From NCBI RefSeq assembly GCF_037975245.1, contig NC_092580.1:15196001-15260000 (forward strand): a stretch of DNA of 64,000 nucleotides, in the 5' to 3' direction. Below, piece after piece: positions 45,531 to 57,937 of this stretch (positions within the stretch are counted from its first letter, which is position 1; each line of letters starts with the position of its first letter). Source of the stretch: Apostichopus japonicus. Its lineage: Eukaryota > Echinodermata > Holothuroidea > Aspidochirotida > Stichopodidae. The notes beneath the pieces are model-generated. The model did not search any database and was not told the origin of the DNA. It was given only the letters and a program-made list of their open reading frames with translations. The position numbers were made by a program, and so were the translations under genes.

Positions 45531-46205
45531 TTGCGATGAAGCGCCAAAACATTCACATCATCAGTTTAACCTGCATGGTTTGATAAATTTTGGCATATTC
45601 TTTGAATAATTACCCAATACTGTAACTTTAAGTTGACCGTATTTCATTCATTTCATTGAAATCCTTACCCATTTTGCCAAGGATGCCCCCATTGCTGGCC
45701 TCTATATTCTGTGATCTAACCACCCCCCCCCCCCGCCCTTTTTGTTTTGTACCCGCTATCCATCTCATGGGTTTTGCGATGGTCGTTCAGCCGTTTCACT
45801 GATAAACCCCCAAAACGGTTCATTTCCACCTACCGTCATATTTGCAAAACCCGTAGAGATCGAGCCTACGGTAAAAGTAATCATTGAAAAAATGTATATA
45901 GTTGCGAAATAGCTACCAATTGACTTATATTGTTTGATTCACCTGAGGGTTGTATAGGGGTTAAGGCCACTACAAGGAAACCGTATACATTGGCGCGTAT
46001 TGATATTCTATACCTGCTGGTATGTGATAACCGCTCTATAGATTTTAATATCTGTATTTGAAATGAAACATTGTATACTATAATATCAATACGAGCTGAG
46101 ACCACCACTTGTAGTAGTATACGTTCATTCAAGAGTTTACTTTCCCGGAATATTCGGCACGATGAAAGCAAATTATTTCTTTGCTAGGTTCGACTATTTA
46201 ATCAA
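45531..46205. other. No supported gene
   Basis: C run at 45723-45734 and a featureless 96-codon minus frame at 45881-46171. Confidence 0.45.
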
Positions 46206-46208
46206 ACA

Positions 46209-46310
46209 ATATATATATATATATATAGGCTATATATATAGGCTATATATATAGGCTATATATAGGCTATATATATATATATATAGGCTATATAGGCTAT
46301 ATAGGCTATA

Positions 46311-46344
<34 letters not shown>

Positions 46345-46348
46345 TTTT
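46209..46348. repeat. GGCTATATATA repeat, (TA)n and poly-T
   Basis: About seven GGCTATA-containing units of varying TA length, a TA run, and a T run of about 22 bases. Confidence 0.95.
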
Positions 46349-47330
46349 ATTATTGTCCAAACTTATACTGTATATAGGTGGATAATAATGTTAATTGGTT
46401 TGTCCCTACAAATTATTCTGCCTCTTTTAATGAATTTCTGATACATTATATTGTTTACGACTCTAGAAATGGGCTATGTACTGTGTTTTGTATTACATAA
46501 CCTTATGAGTATGATAGTTGTAAGCTTAACACTGCAGCTTTACACACAAAACAAACAAGAGTAAATAAAAACTGTTACTTGAAAGAAAAGTTAAACTTAA
46601 TGAAATCAACAGAGAACAACATGAAAACATCAACAACAACAAAAAAACCTAAGCTAATTGCACTAATTTCCACAAGCAACCGAAAAGTTGAAAAAGGTAA
46701 AAAAAAAAAGCTATATATATGCAAATAAAACATTCAAGAATAGAATCAACCATCAAAGTAAACCTCTCAGATATATACTACTTTTCTCCCCCTTTGGTTT
46801 AAGTGAAATGGCCTCTTTATATTCCACCTGTGAGTTGTCAGTGTGGTGCTACAGTTGAACATATTTGTCCCGCAGTTGTAATGTTTCTTCTTGATTCGAT
46901 AACTCTCTGGTGGTTGTTTATATTATTCAACTGCAGCAAGAGGCCCGACATAGAATGTTTCCCTTAGCCACGACGTGATTCAACAACACACAATCTTTAA
47001 TTCGTCCTATTTGACGATAAGTGGTGGGCCTCATGTATGTTTGGGTTTATTTTATCAAACATTTATTCGTTATTTTCAAGACGAAATCATTCTCCCATGT
47101 AATTTCTGCAACTGTAACATCCGTTCCAATTCCTCCGCCTAAACCGAATTTCTTATAAATTGGGTTTCAACTCCATCCATTACTTTAGGTCACATTTTAT
47201 ATTCATGCATATTCATGAGTACATCAACGTGCACCAAGATCTCAAGTTTTTTTCATCTCTCAAGACAAGTTATAATGTGGCAAGTTGCATTGCCTCAAGA
47301 AGTATACGGTATTGCATGATGCAGTATTTC
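46349..47330. other. No supported gene
   Basis: AT-rich unique-looking DNA. Confidence 0.45.
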
Positions 47331-47333
47331 TCG

Positions 47334-47374
47334 GGTTAGGGTTAGGGGTTTAACCCTAGGGGTTAACCCTAACC
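47334..47374. repeat. Inverted interstitial telomere-like repeat (TTAGGG/CCCTAA)
   Basis: Two TTAGGG units facing CCCTAA units: GGTTAGGGTTA (47335-47345) has its exact reverse complement TAACCCTAACC at 47364-47374, with GGGGTTTAACCCTAGGGG between. Flanking DNA is not telomeric. Confidence 0.85.
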
Positions 47375-47562
47375 ATAGGGTTTCCCCGGTCCACAGGAAA
47401 TGTCATTCATTGGGCTGTATCGTGGATGATGACATTGCTCGACATATTAAACTGTGTACAAATCGGTTCTCTTGAGAAATAATGTCACGTGAGGATTGGC
47501 TGCGACGTGTAAAGAACTCTCTCATTTTCTTGTGGTCATATGCATGTGCGTTATGTTAAGGT

Positions 47563-47975
47563 GACCAGACGTCCCCGATTTTCAGGGACAGTCCCCGAAT
47601 ACAGTGTGCTGTCCCCGATAAACAAGTGTCCCCGAAAATGTCCCCGATTCGTCAAAATGTTCAGGAATTTCGAAAATATCCCACATTATTAGTAAAATAA
47701 TTGTAAAATCAATATTTAGTCAAGTGTGCAGTCGCAGAACGGAACTAACCAGTATTTCAGGTGGGCCAGTGTAAAGTGGAATATGCTAGATTGATCTAGC
47801 CTAGCACTCTTTCGTAAAGTAAGTAAATTTCATCTAAGAAAAAACTTCATTTTTGAAAATAAAATTGATTTAAAAAGTGCTTCTAAGTATCACCATTTTA
47901 CATCTAAGCACCTTAGGCACTTGAAAATTTTCCAATGGGTAGGGGACACCCCCTGCCCTATAGACACTGTGTGTG
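47563..47975. mobile_element. Repetitive element with five GTCCCCGA motifs
   Basis: GTGACCAGACGTCCCCGATT starts a block in which GTCCCCGA occurs at 47571, 47591, 47611, 47628 and 47640. The phrase GTGACCAGACGTCCC..CAGGGACAGTCCC is familiar from dispersed repeats in many animal genomes. The downstream stretch ends in AATTTTCCAATGGGTAGGGG, ACACCCCCTGCCCTATAGAC. The reverse-complement start is absent, so it is an incomplete or one-ended copy; I cannot name its superfamily. Confidence 0.5.
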
Positions 47976-50205
47976 CATGTGTGTCTTTGTTCTGGTAGGT
48001 AGTGGGGTGGTAGTTGTCGCCTATGTACGTTTTTAATGAGAGTATATTACAGTATGATGACTGTTAAAAAAAAATAGAGAAACCAAGAACAGATCCCGGG
48101 AAGGACTCGGGTCTCCTTTTCATTGTTTGTGTTTGCATTTTGGCTCTGGAAAATAAGCTTCAAAGTGAAAACAAAATAATGAGAACAAGGTACACAGTGA
48201 ACAGATGTATTCCTATGATATATACGCTATTTTGGTCACAATTTCGATATATCGATAGCTGCCCCCTCCCCTCGCTACGCCTTTCCCCCTCCCCGTTCCC
48301 AGTGCCTTTCGCAAATCATCCCACTTTTTCTAACCAGAATACCATCTCTATGTATATATAATGTTACCTTTTAGGAAAAACACGTCACTTGTTTTCTTTT
48401 TCTTTAGAATTATTAATAATTTGACAAATTGGGTGACATTGTATCACACTGTTTAATCTAACTGATTAAATCTCTCAAACAAATTTACATTTGATTGCAT
48501 GGCAGCCCCCTAGCAGGGTAACGAAGTCATAAAAGCGACGCGAAAACATTGGAATGAAACATGAGAGTTTATTCTGTGTTTTCGTTTTAGTTTCTGTATT
48601 TGTATTTTATTTTGATTTTGCTTGATTGTGGTTTTGCATATTTTTATATATAGGAAGGATGGGGAGGCTCAGCAATATGCAGAATCATGGTTCGTGCAGG
48701 GTGCCTTTTGGTTACCTCAATAATTTCATGATTAAATATTGATTCCCATATCCGGCATGCGGTGGTCCCTAATACAGCAAGGCACAAATATCATACAATA
48801 GAAAACATAATAATGTTGCTATTCTCAAACACTGACTGCTTATCCCCCTCATATCCCCCTTATAGCAAGGCTGCGAAGAAGTTGTTTTTATGGTGTCTGT
48901 GTGAAAATAACCGAGGATTTGAAAGAAAGAAAGCCCCATTTCTGCTCAAATATTGCAAGTTTAGGGATTTCTGTTTTGTTTGATAAGCAACTGTTACGAA
49001 CATATTAATGTATGTCGTCCAGTTACAGAGTTGTTGGCAATTAACAATTCATAATCATGGACGTTAAATATGAATGTAAGAGACTGACTTCGGTCAGCTT
49101 GCGGCTTTGATAAGCCAATGAGGCTTCTTCGCAAGATCTAAAATACATTAAAAACCAGTCTTCATGCAGTCACGTAATTTCGACACAAATACCTTGCAAT
49201 ATTTCCTTACAGTTTATATTGAACTTGTCAAGTAGCAGTTAATGTATAGGCTTACCCAACTCACACTCCCCCACCCCCCCCCCACCCCCACCCCCGTCTA
49301 TAACAACGTACGCCCCTTAATTGTGATATGCAAATTTAGTTGTTATCGCATGGAAGAATATACTGCAACAATGGCAAATTGCCATAGTTATACCTGTCTC
49401 ATTATGCTTCACTAATACCTCAACATATCATGTCATTGTGATATTAAGTTTAATAGTTTGATTTTTGTAAAGTTGTGGTCAGCGCAACTGCACAGCATGG
49501 AACCGTGTGCTTATGGCTTCTGAAGAATTTCAAAATTTTGTTTCCGTGCTTATAATGTTCATATATATGTCACTAGCATATATTTAAGTACAAGAGCTCT
49601 GTGTTGCGAATCTTCAACAAAGGTATGATCAAAGTTTCTTTCCGTTCTTATATCATTTATTGAGGAAAGTGCATCCAAATGGAAATGCCTGATTTCTTTT
49701 CCAACAATTCCTGATATTTCACGGACTTAAAAAAGATCATATAGATTTAAAATAACCTTTCATAGTTGGTAAACACATTCATGTAATAATCAAACTGGTT
49801 AAACTTTCTCTTTATCCTCTGAAATTGTTAAAACATTGAAAGCCTTCGTATGACGTCAAAGAGAGGTTAATTTTTCTAAACATAAAAAACAATAAGTGTA
49901 ACTCTGATTTAGGTTACTATCTAACCAAAATATATCGTTTCTCACTGTCACGTGAGTCCAAAGAAAGCTGTGACAACATTCTCCTAATCAATACGAGTAT
50001 GATGTTTTCATGGCCTTTATAGGTGTGCGTCAACTTAAATGGTAGAACAATAATATCTTCGATAGCTCACTAGGGGTTTTGTTTCACTTATTTAAAGAAA
50101 TGAAGCACCCTACAGAGGTAGTAACAAGAATTTGCCTCTTGTGGCTTAAAGCCCGTTTACAATGTTCTTGGATGACCTATTCTATATATCAAATTTATGT
50201 GTATA
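47976..50205. other. No supported gene
   Basis: Contains a C-rich stretch at 49268-49295 and TGACGTCA at 49851. Small frames at 48140 and 48762 lack recognisable features. Confidence 0.45.

Positions 50206-50272
<67 letters not shown>
50206..50272. repeat. (TA)n microsatellite
   Basis: Uninterrupted TA run left of the 79-bp island. Confidence 0.96.
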
Positions 50273-50276
<4 letters not shown>

Positions 50277-50350
50277 GTCGTAATGAATTGGAAAATCAAG
50301 AACAGTGAAAAAACTTTCAGCCTCCACCGGGTTCGAACCACGGGCCTTCA

Positions 50351-50351
<1 letters not shown>
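50273..50351 (-). mobile_element. Non-TA island with B-box-like sequence
   Basis: A 79-bp segment between two long TA tracts carries GGTTCGAACC (50330-50339), the Pol III B-box core, within CCGTGGTTCGAACCCGG on the minus strand. No A box is present. It may be a SINE fragment whose tail and target were TA repeats. Confidence 0.35.
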
Positions 50352-50394
<43 letters not shown>

Positions 50395-50475
50395 ATATAT
50401 ATATATATATCTATATATATATATATATATACTATATATATATATATATATATATGAATATATATATATATATAC
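50352..50475. repeat. (TA)n microsatellite
   Basis: TA runs with CTA and GAATA interruptions. Confidence 0.96.
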
Positions 50476-50621
50476 GTTTATCGATATTAAATTTCTTGAG
50501 TATAGCTAATTATTTTCAAGGTAATACAGTATATCCACCGGCTTAAAACATGCGAAATGATTGAAATAGGTTTTTTCCTATTGTTGCTGTTTTTGTTTTG
50601 TTTTATTTTTCATTTCGTTTG

Positions 50622-50766
50622 AAAAGGGGATTGAACCTCGTATCGATCAAGCATGAAAAACAAAATAAAAATTTCATTTTGAGTTCTTTTAGTAAATTAT
50701 GTAAGAGAAAGGGATTTGAAACCCTGCAGCGATCACAGGAATCCTAATCCTGTACTGTACTAACCA
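50622..50766 (-). mobile_element. tRNA-like SINE candidate with two B-box regions
   Basis: On the minus strand: TTAGTACAGTACAGG (A-box-like), then CAGGA-TTAGGAT-TCCTG, a perfect 5-bp anticodon stem with a 7-base loop and AGG in the anticodon position, then GGTTTCAAATCC (B box with one extra T). About 80 bases later GATCGATACGAGGTTCAATCCCC repeats the layout GATCG...GGTTcCAATCCC, so the T-arm half appears twice. The extra T and lack of an acceptor stem argue against a functional tRNA. Confidence 0.5.
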
Positions 50767-50779
50767 GACTTATAGTGAG

Positions 50780-51875
50780 TCCGTATACTCATACCTTGTA
50801 CTCAGTGTACTCGTTTTTGTTGATTTGTACTCGTACTCGGGCATTTTCGAAAGTTTGTATGGATAATATATACGAAAAGTTAAGTCCCCTTATTCGCTAT
50901 CCTTGAGCCGTATCTCGGACTGGTACTCAATGATAATAGTGAACGGATATCATCGCGGAGTTTCTAGTATATAGGTACCACCGAAATGATCATAACAGGC
51001 AATACGATTAACCTGGGTCGTACAGTCCTCGTCTCCTCCTGTGTCTTTCATTACAACTATGACACGTGTACCCACATTGTGCCCATTATAAGACATGGTA
51101 TTTTAAGACTGGTATTTAGAAGACTTTGAATGCTACTTTAAAAGAGTAAAGTTATTGTTTTAATCTGATGATTGTGTTCACAGCATTTTGGAAAACCCCG
51201 GCCTTAACCGATTTAGGCAAGACCCACTTCAGAAAGTATGCCATCTCCCCACCCCCCCCCCCCCCCGCTTCTCCCATACCTGCTCACTAAATATGCAGCA
51301 ATAACAGTATATAACAGATGCAGCATTGATAGTCTAGAGAGCTATACATAACATTGACATGAGTAATGGAATATGTATCGACCTATAAGACAGCATTTTA
51401 GATCTACGTTTTAAATGGTGCGTATATGGTTTTTTCTTTGTACTATAGTTAGTACCTTTTCGAGCCCTGCAACATTTGTTCTAAAATAAATGCGAAGAGC
51501 GACATATTCAATTACTACCCTTTCAATATTACCAAAGTTTGCATACGTTGCAAATATAAACACATAGCTATGTGCTTTAATTTTTTTAGAAGTTTGTGGA
51601 CAAACGACTCTGAAATGTCTCGCTAGCTTCAGTCAAGTGAGTTAATAGGCCTCGTTCTACATTCCGAAAAGCTCAACATGGGAAAACTTTCCATCTGCGA
51701 GAGACTCGATCGATGTGTGTTACAGCCTCTAAAGTCATACATAATGCATAACGTATTATTTATTTTCCTTGTGGTTTTTTCATCAGGAAATCTACAAAAT
51801 ACAAACTACTGTATGATCTCATGATTCTATTAAAGCTGCTTTGGTTTAGTCGAGTAAAATATAACCTATAGAAAT
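50780..51875. other. No supported gene
   Basis: TACTCGTACTC-type motifs at 50785-50840 recall the GAGTAC element at 6.4-7.2 kb. A C run lies at 51252-51266. Confidence 0.45.
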
Positions 51876-52023
51876 ATATATATACTACTATATATATATA
51901 TATATATATATAGATAGGTATAGATATATATAACTATATATGTATGTATATAGGCCTATATATAGGCCTATATATAGCCTATATAGTTTATATATATAGC
52001 CAATATATATACTACTATATATG
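51876..52023. repeat. TA-rich repeat with TAGGCCTATA units
   Basis: (TA)n interrupted by ATAGGCCTATA at 51951 and 51963 and by TATAGCC variants. Confidence 0.93.
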
Positions 52024-53695
52024 TATATTAAATTATATTTTTCGATTCTATTCGAAAAATTCCATTACAAGGGTGTCAATCATTATGTTGACTATAGTCA
52101 AGTTAAATTCCTTTAATTATAATATTCGGTATATAGGTTTGGTAAAATACGTGAAAGACGCAAACTATTGCTTTAAAATGAATGAATCCGATTTCTTTCC
52201 ATTAGTTGAGGCTGGTTGAAAGGGTCGAGAAATCTACGAAAATTATAAATAGTCAGTTCGACGATTCTCCGAAAATGGAAAATAAGCTTCGCTATCTTTA
52301 TGTGTCAGGAAAGACAATTGTCTTGGGACATTGGACGGAAGAATATAGTATACTTCACACTTGTAACGGATATTAGAGATATTCTATATATATATATATG
52401 TTTTTGGTACTTTTATAGACAAGTTAAATGACAAGGGCTCTCCTACTTTAAACAGCTGTGGGTATAAACAGTGGCAAGTAGCAACCAGAACAACAGTGAA
52501 TTTTGATATCCTCTCAGATGGGGCACGAACGAAGGTGATTTTTGTCTTCAAAACTTAACATACGTTATGCCTATTTATACTGGCAGACAGTTTCACATGT
52601 TATTCAGCTATTGCTTAAAGTATATGCATGGTTCCTTATTTTACTTTAAAAATCAAGATGACCAAGAAGAAAAGGAAAATTCTTAACGGATTAGCCGGTT
52701 CTTGCACGAGGGTGGTGTGGGTTCGAAGATCGATAAATTATTTGTCTAGCCAAATGAAAAATGAGGTTACAAATGGAACGCCAAACGGACAACAAATTTG
52801 AGGAATTGATGAATTCAATTGAGTCAACTTGCCACGTACCGTAACATTGTTATCGTGTACCTTTGCGGCATCATGGTGCTTTTGAACATTATCATTGTTT
52901 TTATATCACAATGGTAAGTATTGGTACATTTGGCGGTCCATACCTACATACAACAAAAAGGAATTAGTATATATAATTTGCATAATTTGCTTGCCCTTAA
53001 CGATTTGTTTATCCACTGCAGTACTAACGTCCTTGATGTAGAAGAAGTATATACCGTTCTTGTAGGTATTCTGGTCAGTAAATAGTTTCAACTATTAGCA
53101 GGTTACTATATTGCATTGGGTCAAGGTGGCTTAGTTTTAGACGCAGCCTGAAATGTGTTTTGTTGGAATGTGAATCTGTCATGCGAAACGACATTTCAAA
53201 AACGTGGGGTCCACGCGCATCAAGAACTGAATTACTGCGCGTGATCTCAAAAGTGACCTCATTGCATATCAGATTATTATCATTTCTTTTTGGTGCGCGA
53301 ATGAACGGATCATTGGTTTGACCTTTTATTTCGTCTTTGAGATTTTTTAAAACTTTTTCTTTGAAACTTCAAAACAGATAGATAAAAAGCACAATAAGAT
53401 GGTAAGCACGTGTACTAAGGAATAAACGAATACAGTATTATATTGCTATTGTGGCGGTGATTCTGATATCAAATGGAATCGATATTTGTTTGCTTTTATA
53501 CCCAAATCTGATGACTGGATGGATTTAATTAAATTAACTTTGCAAGAGTTGTTGTTGATACTGAGTCGAAATTAGGTAATGTCAAGGAAGAAATGAACTG
53601 TAAAGAATTAGGTCAAACGCCTCAGTACTTACAGTTGAAAGTGAATAAACAGACAGTATAGGTTTACTGTATACTGTAGTGCTTATGAAAGGAAG
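52024..53695. other. No supported gene; one isolated B-box-like site
   Basis: GGGTTCGAAGATC at 52729-52741, preceded by GGATTAGCCGGTTCTTGCAC, loosely resembles a tRNA-derived SINE head, but spacing and stems do not fit well. Nothing else recognised. Confidence 0.4.
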
Positions 53696-53699
53696 TATA

Positions 53700-53775
<76 letters not shown>
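53696..53775. repeat. (TA)n microsatellite
   Basis: TA runs with one CATATA interruption. Confidence 0.96.
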
Positions 53776-53776
<1 letters not shown>

Positions 53777-55789
53777 TACTATAAACATAATAATATTTGT
53801 GTCATAAGTTGTCACGATCTTGGTGTATAGGTACGGTTCCAGGGGATGGGCGGAAGGTTGGGGGTGGGGTTAAGTAGAATTTTATGTCAGCCATTTTGTT
53901 TACAGCACGATACTTTCGTTTACATACCATTACCGAGTACATCACATGAGATAACTGGTTGATTATCTAGAAATCCTGTATAGTGTTGTAGCTATTATCT
54001 GAGTAAGGCACTCATGATGTAGAGTACGGACGTAGAATTCGAACTTACAGCAAATTGTCTAAAGACCATGCATGAGGTTTTCGTAACCCTTAAAATACGG
54101 CCCATGGATCCTTAAAGAGATCAATGTTAAATGATTTGGGCCCGGAATTTTCATAGTTATATGAGTATAGGTAAGTTGTACGTTTGTCAATAACAAGCAT
54201 GGAACATGCGCTTTTGCGGTAAAAATTACAGTGAGAGTAAAATATTAGTATTATAAAAAGGATACAGATCAGATGCAAAAAGGCATAAAACACATCTAAA
54301 ATAAATTTACCAACAAAAATATATACATATCAAAAAATGTAAAATACGAAACGCAAAACAGGCCAAACTATAATTACCGAGACCTTGTAAAAATCCTTAT
54401 TATAAAACTTGAATCAGGCAAAAGAACTATGTTGGGAATTACATTTTAGCACCATTTTTGTTTCATAAATTCGATTGTGATAATCTTTCCGACAAAAACA
54501 CGAAACTAAATATTTCTTTCCACTCAGTTATAATGGCCCCAAACTCTCGGGGATCCAACTAATTATTTGCGGTCATCTTGAGATGAAAATTTCTACCGTA
54601 GGCTATTACTAGGTAAAATTCTAGTAGTTTAAACAATATTGCTATATTTCTCGGTTTTCTGTTTACTCACAGTTTCGCCTATCCTTCTGTTGAATTATTG
54701 CTAAGAACTAGGAGGCACTTGTTGTGATTCGTAAATAAGCCATACTAATAACTTAAAGTAGTTTACGAGACCTTTTGGGCTTCGTTTTTAGTGCAGTGCG
54801 TTGTGGTACGTAAGATATATAGAGTTCCAAGAGAGTGGTTCTGATACCGTCTTTTGCTTGCGAAGATTAATTAAATAAACCCAAAACAAATTGTGAGATC
54901 AAACAAACAAGTGGAAACATGAAATGTGCATTTACATTCAAAACTATATGCACATCACGTTGAGACTCAATATAAAAAAAAGGTAAAAAAGTGCAAAATG
55001 TGTTTAACTTCATATGTCAACAAACTAACGTGACTTGAAAAATTATTACTAATCATGCGTACGCGCTCTTTAAATGATTTTAAGGTAAATTTTCCTTTTA
55101 TGGCAAACTTTGTTTAAATCGATATTTAAACTTGAGAACATATTTATCCAAAACGTCTGTCATGCGTGAGCAGACTAGATTTTGGCCCCCTGAAAACAGA
55201 CCTATGTGTATGCTAATCAGTGCAATGTTAATAATTCATACTTTTTTTTTGCCTGCATGGGCAGTAAGAGAAACTTTGATGGGGAAATCATATCCCTCAA
55301 CATATAATACATATTTTAAAACATGATGTTATTTATATAAAAAAAAAGAGAGAAAAATCACGATATAGCTGCCATCCCAAGAGACAGGAAACTTAATATG
55401 AGGCCAGTTGGTTACCAAAGTAAAATATTCAAAAATAAAGGGTTTTGACAATTTCGATTCTTACGAAAGTAACATGCAGAAAATCCACTTTATAATCGTT
55501 AGAAAAACAATGGCACAAATAAAACGATATATTTTCGCCGAAGTTAGAATACATAGAAGTTCATTTGGGGTGGGGGGGGGGGGGCATTTTTTTGGGGGGT
55601 ATCAATCTTGTTTTTATCTTGTAATAATAATTATGCAAATTCACCGATTCCATTTGCTTTACGATGATAAAGATAAAAACAACGATTTTTTGGGTTCTGA
55701 CGTCACGTGAAAAGATTAGAACATGTCAAAGTTTGGATAATATTCGACAATGCTAAGCACCCAATCAATATTTAAGTCATTTAAGCTTT
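53776..55789. other. No supported gene
   Basis: Featureless apart from a G run at 55572-55584 and TGACGTCA at 55698. Confidence 0.45.
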
Positions 55790-55970
55790 TATATATATAA
55801 AAAGGGTATATATATAGTCCATATATATATCCTATATATAGACTATATATAGCTTATATGTATAGCCTATATATATCCAACATATAGCCATTATATAGCC
55901 TATATACATGTATATATATATATCCAATTTATATCCAATATATATCCAATATATATATATATATATATAC
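55790..55970. repeat. TA-rich repeat with TATAGCC/TATCCAATA units
   Basis: Irregular units of 9-14 bp such as TATAGTCCATA, TATAGCCTATA and TATCCAATATA. Confidence 0.9.
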
Positions 55971-57437
55971 ATAACTTATAATAAAATGAAATACAAACCG
56001 ATACGTTCCAGTTCCCAGTAAATACAATATATACTATATATAAAGGATATACGATAGAACTCGTTCATTCTCTCTATAAAAAACCATGAAAGATTGTGTT
56101 TTTTCTATATATCTCTCTCTCTCACTTCATTAGCACATACTCTAATAGGAGTTTTGGCGTCCCATAGAAGAGTGTTTCTTCCTAGCCCAAAAGTGTCTGG
56201 TTAAGCACGAATCTATTTCATTGCCTTTGTATAATTGTCATGTTAACTGACACGCAGACTGCCTCATCTTGTTTAGATGAACAGATACCCTCCTCCATGC
56301 CTACAGTCTATATCTGCATCATTTCTCAATTATTCATATGATTTCATCTATTTCCACGGAAGTCTATACCCTTACATTCATTTTCTTATCCTTCCCTTTT
56401 CTTTCTTTGCTAACTTTTTACCAATAAGAAAGCCACTCGTGGCGATATTCTTATTATATCGTGATGAATAGACCACGACGTGGCATTTTGAAAAACGGAG
56501 ACAGCAAGCCATGTTCAATAAAGATTGGTCCTTTAACAACTTTAAAGTTAATATATTCATTACAAATTGGCTACCGGCGACGAGGATTTAGTTAAAAGTT
56601 GCGACAATATTTCAACACGGCGATGTAGATTAAAACAACTATCGACAGCTATAGAATCTTGAAAGAAGTAAGAAAAATGTTAGCCCTTCATCAAAATGAG
56701 GTTTAAATAATTGATTGTCCACAAATCTTTCGGCGACAGCTGCTAGTAGAGGAAAGTGTCACCGAATTAGTTAGAATTATAACCACTATAGGCGAATGTC
56801 ATACAACGGAGCACTGTAGTTAACACCTCAGGAGGTACTACAACATCGTGGCCTTGATAACATCTTGTTATAAGAGGGACAATATGAAATCAGACATATT
56901 GTTTTGGGTTTTAAAGTATGTGTAGACATTGTACCGTTTTCCTCTGAAAAGATATGATTACTGATAGCTCGTCAACATAGCCAAAGAAAAGCATTTTATA
57001 TGTCACAGAAAATCTTTGTGTTGAAGAAAAAAAAATCAATTTATTTTAGAACTATAAACGATATAATAATCATAATATGTTTCAGAAACCTTGACAAAAT
57101 TGTAACAATGCAGAGGGTGTATATTTGACTTTGTATTATTCAGACCAAGCCATGTATATTATCCTCACATATATCTGAAACAAAACTATGTGTTCTTTGT
57201 GGTAACAACAGCTCAGGGGTGCTACTACCATTTCTTGTACCGCTGAGAAGGTAAGGGGGGGGGGGCTAAGATATGATGTCGTTCATTTGGGGATCTAGGG
57301 GAGGATGCCTACATGCAAAATTATGCTATATTTAAAAACATTTTATAAAATCTTTTTCGTTTTCGACTTACTATTTTTTTTAAATATTATATCATTTTAT
57401 TGGTGGGGGGAGGGGGTGTGGTGCTAACGTTTTTTTT
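55971..57437. other. No supported gene
   Basis: G-rich patches at 57255-57265 and 57403-57417. No gene-like features. Confidence 0.45.
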
Positions 57438-57937
57438 AAGTCGGTGCCTTCAGGTATGTCGTTTCTTGTTCCTTTACTTCGGTGCCTTTGGATTTGTCGT
57501 TTCTGGTTCCTTTAAATCGGTGCCTTTGGATTTGTCGTTTCTGGTATACCTTTAAGTCGGTGCCTTTAGGTTTGTCGTTTCTCATACCTTCAAGTCGGTG
57601 CCTTTAGGTTTGTCGTTTCTCATACCTTCAAGTCGGTGCCTTTAGGCTTGTCGTTTCTGGTACATTTAAGTCGGCGCCTTTAGGTTTTTCGTTCTGATAG
57701 TCGGTGCCTTTGGACTAATCGTTTCTGGTTCATTTAACTCGGTGCCTTTAGGTTTGTCGTTTTTGGTGCCTCAAAGTTGGTGCCTTTAGGTTTTTCGTTT
57801 ATGGTTCCTTAAATCGGTGCCTTTGGATTTGTCGTTTCTGATATGCCTTTAAGTCGGTGCCTCTAGGTTTGTCGTTTCTCGTGCCTCAAATTCGGTGCCT
57901 TTAGGTTTGTCGTTTCTTGTGCATTTAAGTCGGTGCA
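57438..57937. repeat. ~38-bp minisatellite, 13 copies
   Basis: The unit begins TCGGTGCCTTTAGGTTTGTC and continues GTTTCTGGTACCTTTAAG. Thirteen copies run from 57441 to 57931 with a mean period of about 37.7 bp. Two subtypes are visible: TTTAGG and TTTGGA after GGTGCC. Two adjacent copies (starting near 57560 and 57598) are nearly identical, indicating local duplication. Confidence 0.96.

Noticed and set aside
50712-50766. Functional tRNA-Pro(AGG) gene
   Set aside because: The anticodon arm is good, but the B box has an extra base and no acceptor stem can be built.
57438-57937. CRISPR-like array
   Set aside because: Units are contiguous and diverged with no unique spacers, and the window is eukaryotic in character; it is a minisatellite.
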